Below are positions 23,256 to 34,646 of a stretch of 64,000 nucleotides of DNA, one piece after another (the stretch's first letter is position 1; every line of letters begins with the position of its first letter). Both the position numbers and the translations under genes were made by a program. The stretch is taken from contig NBBA01000019.1 of the NCBI GenBank assembly GCA_002794785.1, positions 620,001-684,000 of the forward strand, given 5' to 3'. The notes under the pieces were generated by a model. That model worked only from the letters and a program-made list of their open reading frames with translations. It was not told the origin of the DNA and did not search any database. The stretch is from Coniferiporia sulphurascens. Lineage: Eukaryota > Basidiomycota > Agaricomycetes > Hymenochaetales > Hymenochaetaceae.

Positions 23256-25336
23256 TCAAGCCCCTCCTAGCGACTTCAGCAGATCCTGGTCCAACGAAGG
23301 CACTGAGGCTTCTTTCATCTCATCATTGTTCTTCCGCGTCACGATTCGACGTCGTCCGCGTTCCTCAAAATCAGGATCTTTTTGGTGGTTAAAGGCTGCA
23401 TAATCATCATCGTTACTTTGAAGTGCAAAGCCCATGGAGTCAGTATCGGTCGGCGTTGTAGGGCTCACTGGCCACGATCGCGAGCGCGAATGAGATTCCG
23501 AGCGTGACTTGGAAGAAACACGGGAGTCTGGCGTGCCCCCCACGCGGCGTCCGCGTGAAGCAACAAGTGAAGGATGAAAATGTGATTCCTGAGATTGCGA
23601 ATCGTCATCAGATAGTGACAAACTGGTTGCTGCAGTAAGGGCAGGGGCAGACAAAAGAGGTGGACGCATAGGGCGTTCAGAGGACCGCCCAGCAGACGGG
23701 GCGCGGGACGCGCGGGAACGGGAGCGCGAAGTCGGGGATAACAGGTCTGTGGTAGCCTCTGGGTAGGGTCTGGCGCGCGAGCGCGAGCGTGACTTTTTAA
23801 ATCCAACAACACCGTGAACAAGCTCGTCAGGAGTGGAAGCAGTGGTCGTCAGTTCTGAGACGTCTCCCGCGGGACCCCAGCCAACTCCCCATGCTACGTC
23901 ATCAATCATGTCAATTGTCCAACGATCGCTGACTACTTGCTTGAGACACCCTCGCAAAACACACTCGGCACCATGACCGATTCCCTTTGGAAGCTCATAT
24001 GCACCTATGATAAAAACGTAACATGGCAACGATCATAATGAAGATCCCGTGGACATCAATTAGACTCACCATGAAGTATTTTCATTTGCAGTCTTGGTTC
24101 AAAACTGTCCCAAAATGGAAGTCGGCCTGAGAGCAGTGCATACAGTAACGCCCCGAGAGCCCATATATCCTGCGCTGGATTTGGTAAAGTACGCGCATGA
24201 AGCGCACAGTGAGTTGATGGAGGGGAGAGCAGCTCAGGGGAGGCATATGGTAGGGAACCGGGTTGGAATCGATGGAAAGGGACAGCGGAAGGCGACTCAG
24301 TTGCATTGCCGAAAGGTGTAGAGTTTCGATGACGGGAAGGTCCCAAGTGGCGCCTGCGCGGTAAGTGCACAGAGGCGGTGTGTGAGATGGTGGAATGTCT
24401 GCGGATACGATCAGGGGTGTGTTCCTCTGCAGATCCACGCTCGCATTGACACTCGTTCTGCGCTGTGGTATAATCTGGAATATATCTCGATAACCCGAAG
24501 TCACTGATACGACACATGCCGGCCTCATCCACAAGCACATTTTCAAGCTTAATATCGCCGTGCACAAGCCTCACTGTTTCATGAAGATACCGTAAACCCC
24601 GGACAACCTGGCGAAAGAGCATTCCAGCGTCATCATGTGGGAGTGCGGGATGCCCGTCGCGCTTCAAGATATCGTACAGTGAGCCCGCCGGACAGAAGAG
24701 CATGACAAGGAAATCAGTATGCACGGTGTGTTCGACACAGAATAGCGGAAGAATGTGCTCGTGATTCAGAGTGCGCCAAACTGCCACTTCATTGTTGAAG
24801 TGCCTCCATGCTTGTTCGGGATCATCCTGCCCCTCAATGTCCGTCCTCGTCACTATCTTGACGGCAACAACTTCCCCAGTGGAAGAGTGAGCTTTCCTGA
24901 CCGTCGAGAAGCCACCGTGTCCGATGGCCTCGCCAAGAGTGTACCCAGCGACCCTTTCGTTTCCTGCCTCGCGTGAAGGAGCAGACGCCGGAGAGAACAT
25001 AGACAAGAACGATTGGGCAGGAGACAATGCCACAGGCTCGTGAACTTCTGACTGCGCATCGCCTTGCGGGAAAGCCGTCGTCCTTTCCGGAGCTGAGGCT
25101 GCCTTGAAGATGTCCTCGGCTGGCAGACCTCTGATATCTGCTTCAAATGACTCCACTACTGTCTCAATTGATGGGTAGTGCGAGCGTAACAGTCCAGGAC
25201 GATGAGAGAAACCACCGTCAGGGGACGCCGGAGTCTGAGTTGGAAGAGTCCTGCTTGAAGACGCATTCATGGCCGAATCGCCACAAGACTGGAGGGGCCC
25301 ATCGGTAAAAGAGATAGATGATATATCAACAGGCAT
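23256..25336 (-). CDS. Serine/threonine protein kinase with RS-rich C-terminal tail
   Basis: Two exons, 25336-24070 and 24004-23256, separated by a 65-base intron that keeps the frame (KILHGAYELPKGIGHG). A Ser/Pro-rich N-terminal region of about 130 residues precedes the kinase domain. Motifs: IGHGGFSTVRKA (Gly loop), VAVKIV (ATP Lys), LRYLHETVRLVHGDIKLEN (catalytic loop with HGD in place of HRD), ISDFGLSRY (DFG), and GSLPYASPELLSPP (APE region). Between DFG and APE lies an insert of about 70 residues, Arg/His/Ser-rich. The tail has many Arg-Ser and Ser-Arg pairs (SRSRSRARPYPE, then SRSRSRASRAPSAGRSS), as in nuclear or RS-type proteins. The ATG at 25336 begins MPVDISSIS; the frame opens slightly further upstream without an ATG. 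Closest group appears to be CAMK/SNF1-like fungal kinases; the specific orthologue is not recognised. Confidence 0.82.
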
Positions 25337-27081
25337 GGACCTTGCTGTATGTGGTTTGGACAACGCAAGAGTGAAAGGAGATTATGAAGAGCACCAGAAA
25401 AACGCAAGCGGTAGTGGTGGTGAGAAGGCAAGAATCGGAAGAGCCGGGAGGTCCTATGTCTCGTGACCAGGACAAGCAGATGTGACTGGGTGTGACTACA
25501 TATCTTGCTTCGGCACCGAAGCCCGAGATCGGCATTCGCGCTTGACTGGTTACCATAAAGGGTAAGAGTAAGAGTCGTCAACACTACCCTTTCCGGGAGC
25601 AAGCGCCGAATTAATGAGCATACTCACCGAAATTATATTTGCATTAACCTTAGGGCCCAAGAGAGGATTCAAGGCCGGCTATCCGTAAAGACTCTATTGC
25701 CTTGTCGCATGCTCCAGAGAACTCAAACCCAGTCTGTGCACTATCGGAGGAATCACTTAGACGACGAAAACATGCACCAATACCAATTATACCTAGTCTG
25801 AGTCGCCCAAGCATCTTCCGGACGCTAGTTGAGCACATGCCCATTGCTTAAAGCCAAGCCTATATGGAAGCCTCGAATACAATTGATGTTCCTTATCTGA
25901 GAATGCACGGGACCAGATGAAAAAGGGAAGTAACCCGTTTGTGTCAAGGTCCGACTCGTGCAGGCCCGACGCGAAGAAAGGCAATCCGGAGCTTAACGCA
26001 AGGACCGCAGTGGCTTTTCGACCTCCCCGCGGATACTGGTACTTTCTTGCCACCTTCCCACTCTTGGGACTAGGGTTGGCAACAACATTCGCGTTTCATC
26101 TGTCGGCTTTTCGAAGTTTAGGCGTTGAGTTCCCCGCTCAACTAACGGCTTGACCAGTTGTTCAGAGCCTGGGATTGATCATTTCGGCAGACAGACGACC
26201 TTCGGAACTTGGCGTCCGTCCGGCTATTATGATCATCGAAGGGCCTCCCACGATGGTGCGACAGGAACTCGGTTGTTGACACTTGTCAAATCAAAGGTAA
26301 TAAGAATGACGAAATGATGAGGCGGAAACAGATTGCACGGGCACACATCCCAACCGGTGGGGTAAATATGCTTCAAGGCACGAGAGAAGACTGATGATGG
26401 CACCGAAGATGAAGCGTTCAAAAATTCCACCGCGAGTATCCACAGATCTTCAACCAGGGCTGCCAGATGATCCACTAGAAGCCAGACCAAGGACATTAGC
26501 GCGCGCGGCAAGGCCAAGAAAGACGCTCGAAGTTGCCCCCGTGCACATCGGCATAATGGCACTAAATGCTCCGCCAATCATCATCCCTGGGGCCCCTACG
26601 ATGAAGACGGGTTGCCCCACTTCGACTGCGATCGTTCGGCAAAGAGAGAACAGAACCTCACCAGTATATAAGCAATGTATAACCGATAGGTCGCAGCGAA
26701 CTGGGACTCCCCTACGTCCCGTGCTTAGATTTCATGTTATCCGTGTAAAAAGTATCTTACGAGGAGATAATAACCGGAGAGAAGCCAGACCATCTGACCA
26801 GTCTTGACCAAAAAGTTGGCTATGATGAAACTATCTCGTCCATTCCAAGACAATACGCAGAAAAAGCTCACGATAGGATTCAAAGTTGATATTTGCGTCG
26901 TGCGTTGAGCCAAAGGTACTGGGAGTCTGAAACGTTCAACTGGAAGTGGAATTTCACGTCCAACTTTGATAACTGTGCGAAGTCACGAAAACGTGATGCG
27001 TGACATCTGGCTTGCCGCGCCGTCTGTCGAGCTCGGTCAGCTCCCTCGAGACACCGACGAAAATGCGTATTTTCACAAACC
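25337..27081. other. Long intergenic region between kinase and RPAP1
   Basis: 1.7 kb without a gene that I can defend. The ends should hold divergent promoters of the kinase and RPAP1. On the minus strand around 26610-26460 a Gly/Ala/Met-rich stretch (VFIVGAPGMMIGGAFSAIM) follows a good 3' splice site, but it runs into a stop and no start or partner exon was found. It could be part of a small multi-exon gene. Confidence 0.35.
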
Positions 27082-30000
27082 ATGTCACAACTCCCACAAT
27101 CGCTTGTTGGATCTGTCGTAGAGCGCCCGGGGAACTCGAGATCCTCATTTAAGATCACCCCGTCTGCATCGTCAACTGGATTTCCGACTGTGCATCATCG
27201 CTCTAGGAGCGCATTTGCACGCTCCCGGGAGGCCAGACAAAACGGGAAACATGACGCGGAAGGGTCGAGGAGGAAAAACATGCCAACTATCCAGCGAAGC
27301 GGTACATTGCTTCCTGGAAGCCAGGACCTGGGGAGGCCAGGGAAAGAAGGTGGCAACGGTGAGTCGAACAGACTATTCTTCATATGCGTGATCTTACAAA
27401 AGCGTTGTTCACGTAGGCGATCCTCCTGGCGTTATAAATATCTCCGTCTCGCAAGAGAAACCTCTATCTCCATCCTTAAGTACCGATGAAGGCAGGTGGA
27501 AGGCGCAAATGAGGCAGGACAATGACCGTGCGATAGAAGCTATGTCTGAAGATGAGCGCAAACATCACCGGACGGAAATTCTCGAACAGCTCGGTCCAAA
27601 CGTGGGCGAACTGCTTCGAAAAGCAAGGGAGACACGAGTCGAAAAGCAGGCAGCGAATGGTGTGTATCACGCTCCTTTTGATTCAGCACGCATCTGCTGC
27701 GTTCCATTCCTATGTAAATGCGCATATGATGAAGCCGGGAGGAGCTCAGCGATACAGAAGCGACTGCTCGATGCTCTACTTACTCACAGCGGCTGTGTTC
27801 CTATGGCTAATTTTTCGCTTTGGCGCAGATTTGCTCAACTCGAAAGCGGACAACCTCGGTGTAAATGGTGAACACGGCAAGAAAAGGCATAGAGATGGTA
27901 TGCCGTACGTCTCTTGTTACTTGAATAGTTCTAACGATTTGCAAACAGAAACGGAAATATTGCAGCCCTCTCCAAGCCTCCCTCACGGTCTCAGCAGTGA
28001 GCATTCCGAGCGCGAACACTCTATTCTTTTGACAAACTATGGAATAGAACTTATTTCTCCTCCTCGCGGAATTCTCGTGTCGAATACACCGCCTTGTTCG
28101 CGCAGTTCAACTCCCGGTAAAACAGCCCGGAAGCTTCGTTTTGCGGAGGTAACGCCGAATGATGTGCACATCTTCCAGTCGGAACCTCCATCTCCGCGTC
28201 GGCCAATCGGCCTGTTACCACCACCCCCACCGGAAATCAATAGTCGGGATTCTGCTGCAGGGAAAATATTGATAGAGGGCATTGGAAAAAGTCAATCCGG
28301 GGCCCTTATTGATCAGCTATTGTATTCGAAGCTCGAACCTGAGGAAGGAACACCTGAAGATATTCGTCGGCGTTTCTTCCCGCATCTATCACCAAACGAC
28401 CCCACACTTGAGTGGATCGAAACCAACGATCCATCCGAACAGGAGGAAGATATTGATTCCGAGCCACGATATGATTTAACGGGCTCTCTGATCCCACCCG
28501 CGCAGCGCATTTCCTTGCCCACGTATCTCGGCCTGCATCATCATGGTGGCTCTGCCGCGGCAGGTTATACATTTGCAGATTTACTGCTTCTTGCGCGTTC
28601 TAGCGTGCCTGCGCAACGTGCGACAATTCTGGGAGTGCTCGCGAAGCTCATGCGCAAAGTTGCGCGTAAGGAGTATGCGGAACTCGGCGATTGCGACGAC
28701 ATGCGAAGCAAGGCTCTTGCGGTAGGGTTAGCGGCCTTGGCAGAAAAGGGAAGCCTTGTCGTGCAGGCTGTGGACCTTATCTGGACTTGTATCGTATTCT
28801 GGGATGAGGAACTCGTAGATGGTTTAGAAGGCATTGAACTTCGACCTCTGGACTCAAAGATGAACCAGCCTCAGGAAGAAATAGAACCGGACCACTCGCT
28901 AATGTCTCCCGACATTTTATCGTCTATCCCGTTCCACGTGCTATTGCCACAACTCGTGGCGCACTTTGATATCCCGAATCTCCCTTCCGAATCCCTGACA
29001 CAGCTTCTTGCTATCTCCTTCCGTCTCGTGCGGCACTCCGTGGCGATTGCGACTGCGTTCTCGGAGACGCCCCGACTGGTCGCCAATATTGTCCATACAT
29101 TCTTGCTCACGCCAATTCCACCTGTGGGGGACGGACCCTTACCCGATCCACTTGCGCTTCGGCTGCTCTGCACACTAGCACATTCTTCTCGTGCGGTTGC
29201 GCGGTCATTGGAAGGCCCTGCGGACGCTCTCCTCCGATTCATTACCACCGCTACGCCACCGTCGGCCTCGCCCTTCCCGATACCACTTGCAGAAGCACTT
29301 CTGTGTCGCACATTGGAGCTCTACGCCGCACTTGCGAAGTATGGTATCTATGCAAGCGTTGCAACAACTGCTGCAGAGCAGTTTGGGCAACTCTCTGCGT
29401 GTATCTTTTCAGGCTCGGAAACATCGGCCGGGTTAAGAGTAGCCTGGTTGCACCTCCTCAGCGAATGGTTGGTATGCGCGCGTGATCCGCACCGAACAAC
29501 GCCGACGCACGACCTTTTGTGGAGCCAGGTAGTTGGCTGGACGTGGGGGGAAGACCTCTTGGCGTTCAGAAAAACGCTCTTGTCCGAAAAGTCAAGCGCT
29601 GATGTGCATGTTTGGGGTCTGCTGTGGGGTGCCCTTGCAGCATGGCTGGAGGGCTGTCGTATGAATAGCGCAAAGGCCGGATTGGACGAACAGAACGTCG
29701 TCAGTGCGGCGGTTGAAGAGGCATGGGGTGCGGGTCTAGGGGAGGTTGCGGAAAAAGTCTCAGTGATTGATGCAATTCACTCGCTCCGGCAAGAACTGTC
29801 TTCCCCGTTCGCAAGCGGCAGTACATCCGAACAGCTGGTGGACCAGGCGGAAAGAATAGGTAGATTGGCACAGACACTCGGCAGCTTTACAAGACTTTGC
29901 GAAGCCTGCGTACAATATCGCGCTGTGGATCCCGGCGGCGGCAACGCGGTGGTCTCCTCTGCTCCCGCTTTCCCTTGGGTCCTGGAAGCATATTCTCTTT

Positions 30001-31466
30001 TAACCCCGCTAACACATGAACTCGTTTCCAGTCGTATCTGGGATTGGAATCGTGACGAGTCGGACAATATTCGGGGCAATTTATCGGCGAGAATTTGTTG
30101 CTTGCGACTTCGACCAGCAAGCAACTTTCTGGCGTCGTTCGCTAGGCTTTCATCCGCATTATCGGGCAGGGCCGATTGGTCACCACTCAGCGTAGCCATC
30201 CTTGAAAGGTTGTTACCGGGGGACGAAGAAAGCGCACAATATCTTGTTGACGAAATCATCAAGCTCGATGGCATTCAAATTGAACTTAACAGCAAGCTCT
30301 CTTTACTTCTACCGTTCTTCAAGCATATGATTCGTCCAGATGAAGAAATTTATGTTTCGCCTCTTTTCTCGACTTCACTATCGATTCAGTTATGCACGAC
30401 ACAGTGTCTCCCCGCAGATTACCTACCGAATACAAACTCAAGGCAAGCGCGCTTTGGACTTCCGCTGAGTCGCGTTTGGCCATGTGTCACCCTCGACCAT
30501 CTTCTCAGGTCTGGAATATCTCCTGTCTTGACGAATCCGGAGTCCGTCCCTGATTCATGGTCCGCATCGGAGACGGACCTTGTTCAGGCGTCGCTGTCGT
30601 TGTTGGCATTTTTGCAAGACAAATTGAGCAGTGGCGACCTCCGGAGCTTCTCATTGAGGTCGGAGCATATGGTGTTTATCTGCATGAAAGTTTTTATGCT
30701 AGAACATAACCAGCAACAAGGCGACTCAAGCGAGGAAGTTTTTCGAGACACACTCGTGGATCGATTGATGAACGACCTCTTGAAGCCATTTTCATATAGC
30801 GAAGCTCAACGGTCAAACGTATCCAATGACACCTCGTTAAGCCTTGAAGACGCATCGAAGGAGTTCCTTGGCGCAGGGACGCCATTTTACCAGTTTTACA
30901 CCGACTTCGTGGCACTATATGACTCAGTTTCGTTCTCTCATCGCACATTTGCACGCCTCCTTCTTCCACCGACGAGCATGGCCTACGCATTGGACTATCG
31001 CAAACATCTATGGGGCGACTTTGGACATGTGCTCCGGACCATCCAGACACCAATCGATGATGTGCTCACACAAAACCTAAACGAGTATTTATGGCCATTT
31101 GATACAGATGCAGAGATGGTCGGATGGTACCTGCGCGCGCTCATCAAGTGGCCGCTCAGTGGCTTCGTACGGTTCCTCGCAATTCACCATGTTTCATGCA
31201 ATATTTGGTCCGATCTACAGGAGGGGTCCGGACCAGCGCGGGAAAAGCGCGCGCGGATGCTATTTCTCGCCGTAATCAATCAGGCACGTCCAGACGTTGT
31301 AAAGGACATAATTTGCTATACGCAGTCTCATGGAGCCGGAGCTAGTCTCCCTCCCGCCTGCTTCAAGTGCGACGGGGACCGGAGGGCAGCGAGGCTCGCA
31401 TGCGTTCGAGAGTGGAACATAGCACAGGCCACTGAAAGCCTAGAGAAGCTGTTTTCCGAGCTTTGA
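27082..31466 (+). CDS. RNA polymerase II-associated protein 1 (RPAP1)
   Basis: RPAP1 homologue, involved in assembly and nuclear import of RNA polymerase II. Exons 27082-27358, 27417-27659, 27829-27867 and 27949-31466 join in phase to 1358 codons. The N-terminus has LVGSVVERPGNSRSSFK, then SSTGFPTVHHRSRSAFARSR, as in fungal RPAP1. The RPAP1_N region is DNDRAIEAMSEDERKHHRTE followed by ILEQLGPNVGELL. The RPAP1_C signature is YDLTGSLIPPAQRISLPTYL, then GLHHHGGSAAAGYT and LARSSVPAQRATILGVL. The rest is helical repeat-like, one 3.5-kb exon. An open frame runs through introns 2 and 3, so the open frame alone begins misleadingly at 27552. Intron 2 (169 bases) is long for this genome and might hide a small exon. 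Confidence 0.9.
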
Positions 31467-31879
31467 ATTTTTTTCTTTTCTAATTTTGTAGCGTTAGCAT
31501 CTGCTTTTATATATCTCATTAATTATGTTTTATGCTTAGAATCTGAATCGGTTATGTATTTAGAGTAGAATTACATGAGTAAGTTGGATCTGCCCAAATA
31601 TCACGATCGCATACTAGGGTTTTGGCTATGAGATCTTTTAGAACTGGATATTCCAGAATTCGGCTATTCCTATGGGCGCGAGCTTTTAAAGATAAGAAAA
31701 TGAAATTATCGACTCATTATTCTGAGCTCCGAGCTTCCGACGTACCAATTCGGAAATTGCCACATCAAGTTCGCATAAATCGAACTTGTCTCAGAAGGAG
31801 TCCGCGTTTAGCGATCGAAAACAAAGGCAGTGTATAAAACCGTCTCTGTAACAGTACTTCTGGTGATTGACGAACCTCG
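31467..31879. other. Intergenic, RPAP1 3' flank
   Basis: AT-rich flank between RPAP1 and the repeat island. A 71-codon frame at 31622-31837 has no recognisable features. The left edge of the copia LTR lies somewhere near 31860-31900. Confidence 0.4.
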
Positions 31880-32149
31880 ACGGATATTAAATAAATATAA
31901 CGAAACGATATAAATAACAGATGGTCATATGAACAACCATCTTACTAAGTAAATGATAATGCAATACTAACGCCATACGATAAAGAGCTATGATAGTTAT
32001 AGTATAAGTAGCTCACGATAGATGTATATAAGGAGAGCTGGTCTCTACCATGAAATACATCGGTTTATGCTGATAACCCACCTTCACGCAACTTCACCAC
32101 TGCACCTCATCATCTACCACAACATGCGTAGATTTTAAGAGGTTATGAG
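31880..32149 (+). repeat. 5' LTR of the copia-type element (left edge approximate)
   Basis: This stretch matches the sequences at 38851-39017 and about 39113-39380. Shared blocks include TATTAAATAAATATAA, GGTCATATGAACAACCA, a TATA box (GTATATAAGGAGAGCTGGTC at about 32024-32043), ACATCGGTTTA and GATTTTAAGA. Directly after it lies GGTTATGAGCC, which resembles a degenerate initiator-Met tRNA primer-binding site. The left end could not be fixed because the other full copy diverges there. Confidence 0.75.
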
Positions 32150-32873
32150 CCTTGACTCTATAACTAACAAAACGATTAACAAAACTATAAACGAAATGAA
32201 ACTATGTCCAATGAACGTCCTAATACTCGTGAGCAAACACATTTACAAAAACTATCAGGACTATGAATAATTGCTAATGAACTAAAAATAGTTTATACGC
32301 AGTCATCTACTATCGAAGAACTCAAAGAAAAAATACAAAAAGCTAAAGATAGCAAAAGGTTAGTTGACCTAATAGTTCAATGTAATTTACGCCAAATACC
32401 TATACATGGAACAGAACAACAAATTCAAGACCAAATTAACAGGTATGATAATTCTACCAATGATGAAAAACAAAAAACAAAAGCTGACTATAAAATGGAA
32501 TTAACAAATCACACTAAAGATTTAGGAATATCAGATCAAGGAAAATCATCTGAAATCAGATATTGAATAAGTATGTATTTGGGTATATCAGATCCAAAAG
32601 AAAAAGAACAATTTAAAATTGACAATCCTTATATTAAGCCAGAAGAAGAAAGTGATAAAAAAGAAGACAAAGATAAAAAAGAAGATAACAAAGAAGAAAA
32701 TACTGAAGAATCTAAAAATAATCCATCACATGAGCCATCAGAACCTTCCGATCCTGACAACTCAGATGCTAATGACACTGAGGAAGATGAACCAAGTATG
32801 GCAACTAAACTCGCAGAACTCCAGAAATTCTTCGACAGAATTGAGAAACTCGATGGGCACAGAAACTACAAAC

Positions 32874-33433
32874 TGTTACAATTTTCCCCTTACTTTCCTC
32901 TAATGCGCTGACTCACTTCTCCTTCGTCATCATCAGTCAGCGCAACTCCCCCATTTCTTCACCTTACTCATCCTTATTCGCCTTACGCCATAAGACGCCA
33001 TGATGACGCCTTCTTGCACCATCATGACATGCTTTGCTTACTGATACCTTCAACTGTATTACCAAGACACTCCTTGGGGTTCCATGACCTTTCATAGTCA
33101 TGTAAACATACTAATACATGACCCTACAGTAGCAAACACATAGAGTAGCATATAAGCATGTAACTTCAGTAGCACAAGCCCTAAGCTTGTGCTCTTTGTT
33201 CATACAAGCCCATTATCTGCTACCACCAGTCTACTGTGTGCCACTTGGCCATTAGTCGCTTCGTCGTAACCCGACTCGCTATAGAAGCCTACCGAGTCCA
33301 CATTCGCCGATCAGGAAGCCCCATCAATGATCACCCTCGACTTACAACATCTAGGAAGCCCCGTTGCCATACCATCAGTTCCGACGATCAGGAAGACCCG
33401 ACGTCGATTACCGTGTAACTGTTGAGCTCAACA
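32874..33433 (-). mobile_element. Solo LTR, family A copy 1 (inverted), in gag
   Basis: 560 bases with LTR-like ends (TGTTACAATTTTCC ... GAGCTCAACA), flanked by the direct repeat CAAAC at 32869-32873 and 33434-33438. Removing it with one CAAAC restores the Gag frame (HRNYKLWNYRVQSAIE). It is the reverse complement of the copies at 35192 and 38293. It includes the perfect hairpin-like block CACAAGCCCTAAGCTTGTG near 33175. No coding capacity. Confidence 0.9.
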
Positions 33434-34646
33434 CAAACTCTGGAATTACAGAGTCCAAAGTGCAATCGAGAGTGCAGGTTATGGTAACCTGCTCACTAAC
33501 TCCCCAGGAACTGGAGAGATTGGTATATCAAGCACTTTATATAACGGCATTATGTGCACTATGCCCGACAAAATATTGGCTTATTATCTTAATTTCTCTA
33601 AAGATATTCCAGCGCTACTCAAAGCGCTTGACGGACGATATAACGTCCAGACGACAATTACAAAGGGCTTTAATGAGGCTGCCCTTTTTGATATCAGAGG
33701 TCATGTCAGCCATTTTGATGGAATGCTTGATAACCTCAGCAATAAATACAAGGAACTAATAGCCCAAGGGGTAAAAGTTTCAGAGTCGATGTGCATATTG
33801 GCTATTATGAGGGCAATGCCTGAACAATATCAATATGTACTCATGCAGAGTGAGTTGTACATTAAAACAATTAACAAAAAAAATCCGGACAAAGATGAAA
33901 TTGAACTAACCCCTCAATTTTTATTAACTGCATTACGCAATGCCTTCAAGGGGTGGCGGAAAAATCATCAGAGGACAGGAGTGGCGGCTAACCACCTGCC
34001 CAAGGACGAGTGGAACCACCCCTATTTTAGGGGCTGTGGACGCAGTTTCAGCCGCGGAGTACAGCCACGAGGTCGCAGCTATAGGGGCTGTGGCGGATTC
34101 AGAGGACGAGGATGGGGAGGATATTCCCCTAACCAACAATCACATGTGATAAAGTGCTACAATTGTAATAAACTAGGGCACTTTAGTCAAGATTGCTGGG
34201 CGCCAAAAATGGAATGGACGAAGGCGGCTCAGAAGAAGAAAGAGGACATGAACGACGACAAAGGAAAAGGGAAGGAAACGGGTGCATCAGCAGCACCAAC
34301 ATCGACTGGGGCAAGTGCGGCCCAGGCTAAACATACTGCAACAGCAGCAGCAGCAACAAACATCACATCGAGCTCACAAATCAAATTAAGTGCCGTAATT
34401 GGCCAAGGAAAAACTGCCTTTATAACCGAAATCGACAAGAACGATTTCAATATGGGAGAATTCCCAATTTATTCCTATAATGACTTCCTTGATGCAATAG
34501 GAAACCACAACAGCGCAATGGAAGATGTGGATGACAATAATTTGGATGTAAGTGTTAACGTTATAACCACAGAAAAAATTGCTAACAATATTTATACCTC
34601 AATGGATATAATTGATACTGGTGCAATGATACATTTAACACCATAT

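Noticed and set aside
26230..26700. A minus-strand gene with a Gly/Met-rich segment
   Set aside because: No start codon, stops within the stretch and no partner exons that keep the frame; kept only as a note.
27552..27948. Extension of the RPAP1 large frame upstream to 27552 as the true start
   Set aside because: The open frame passes through two introns; the spliced frame with the RPAP1_N motif starts at 27082.
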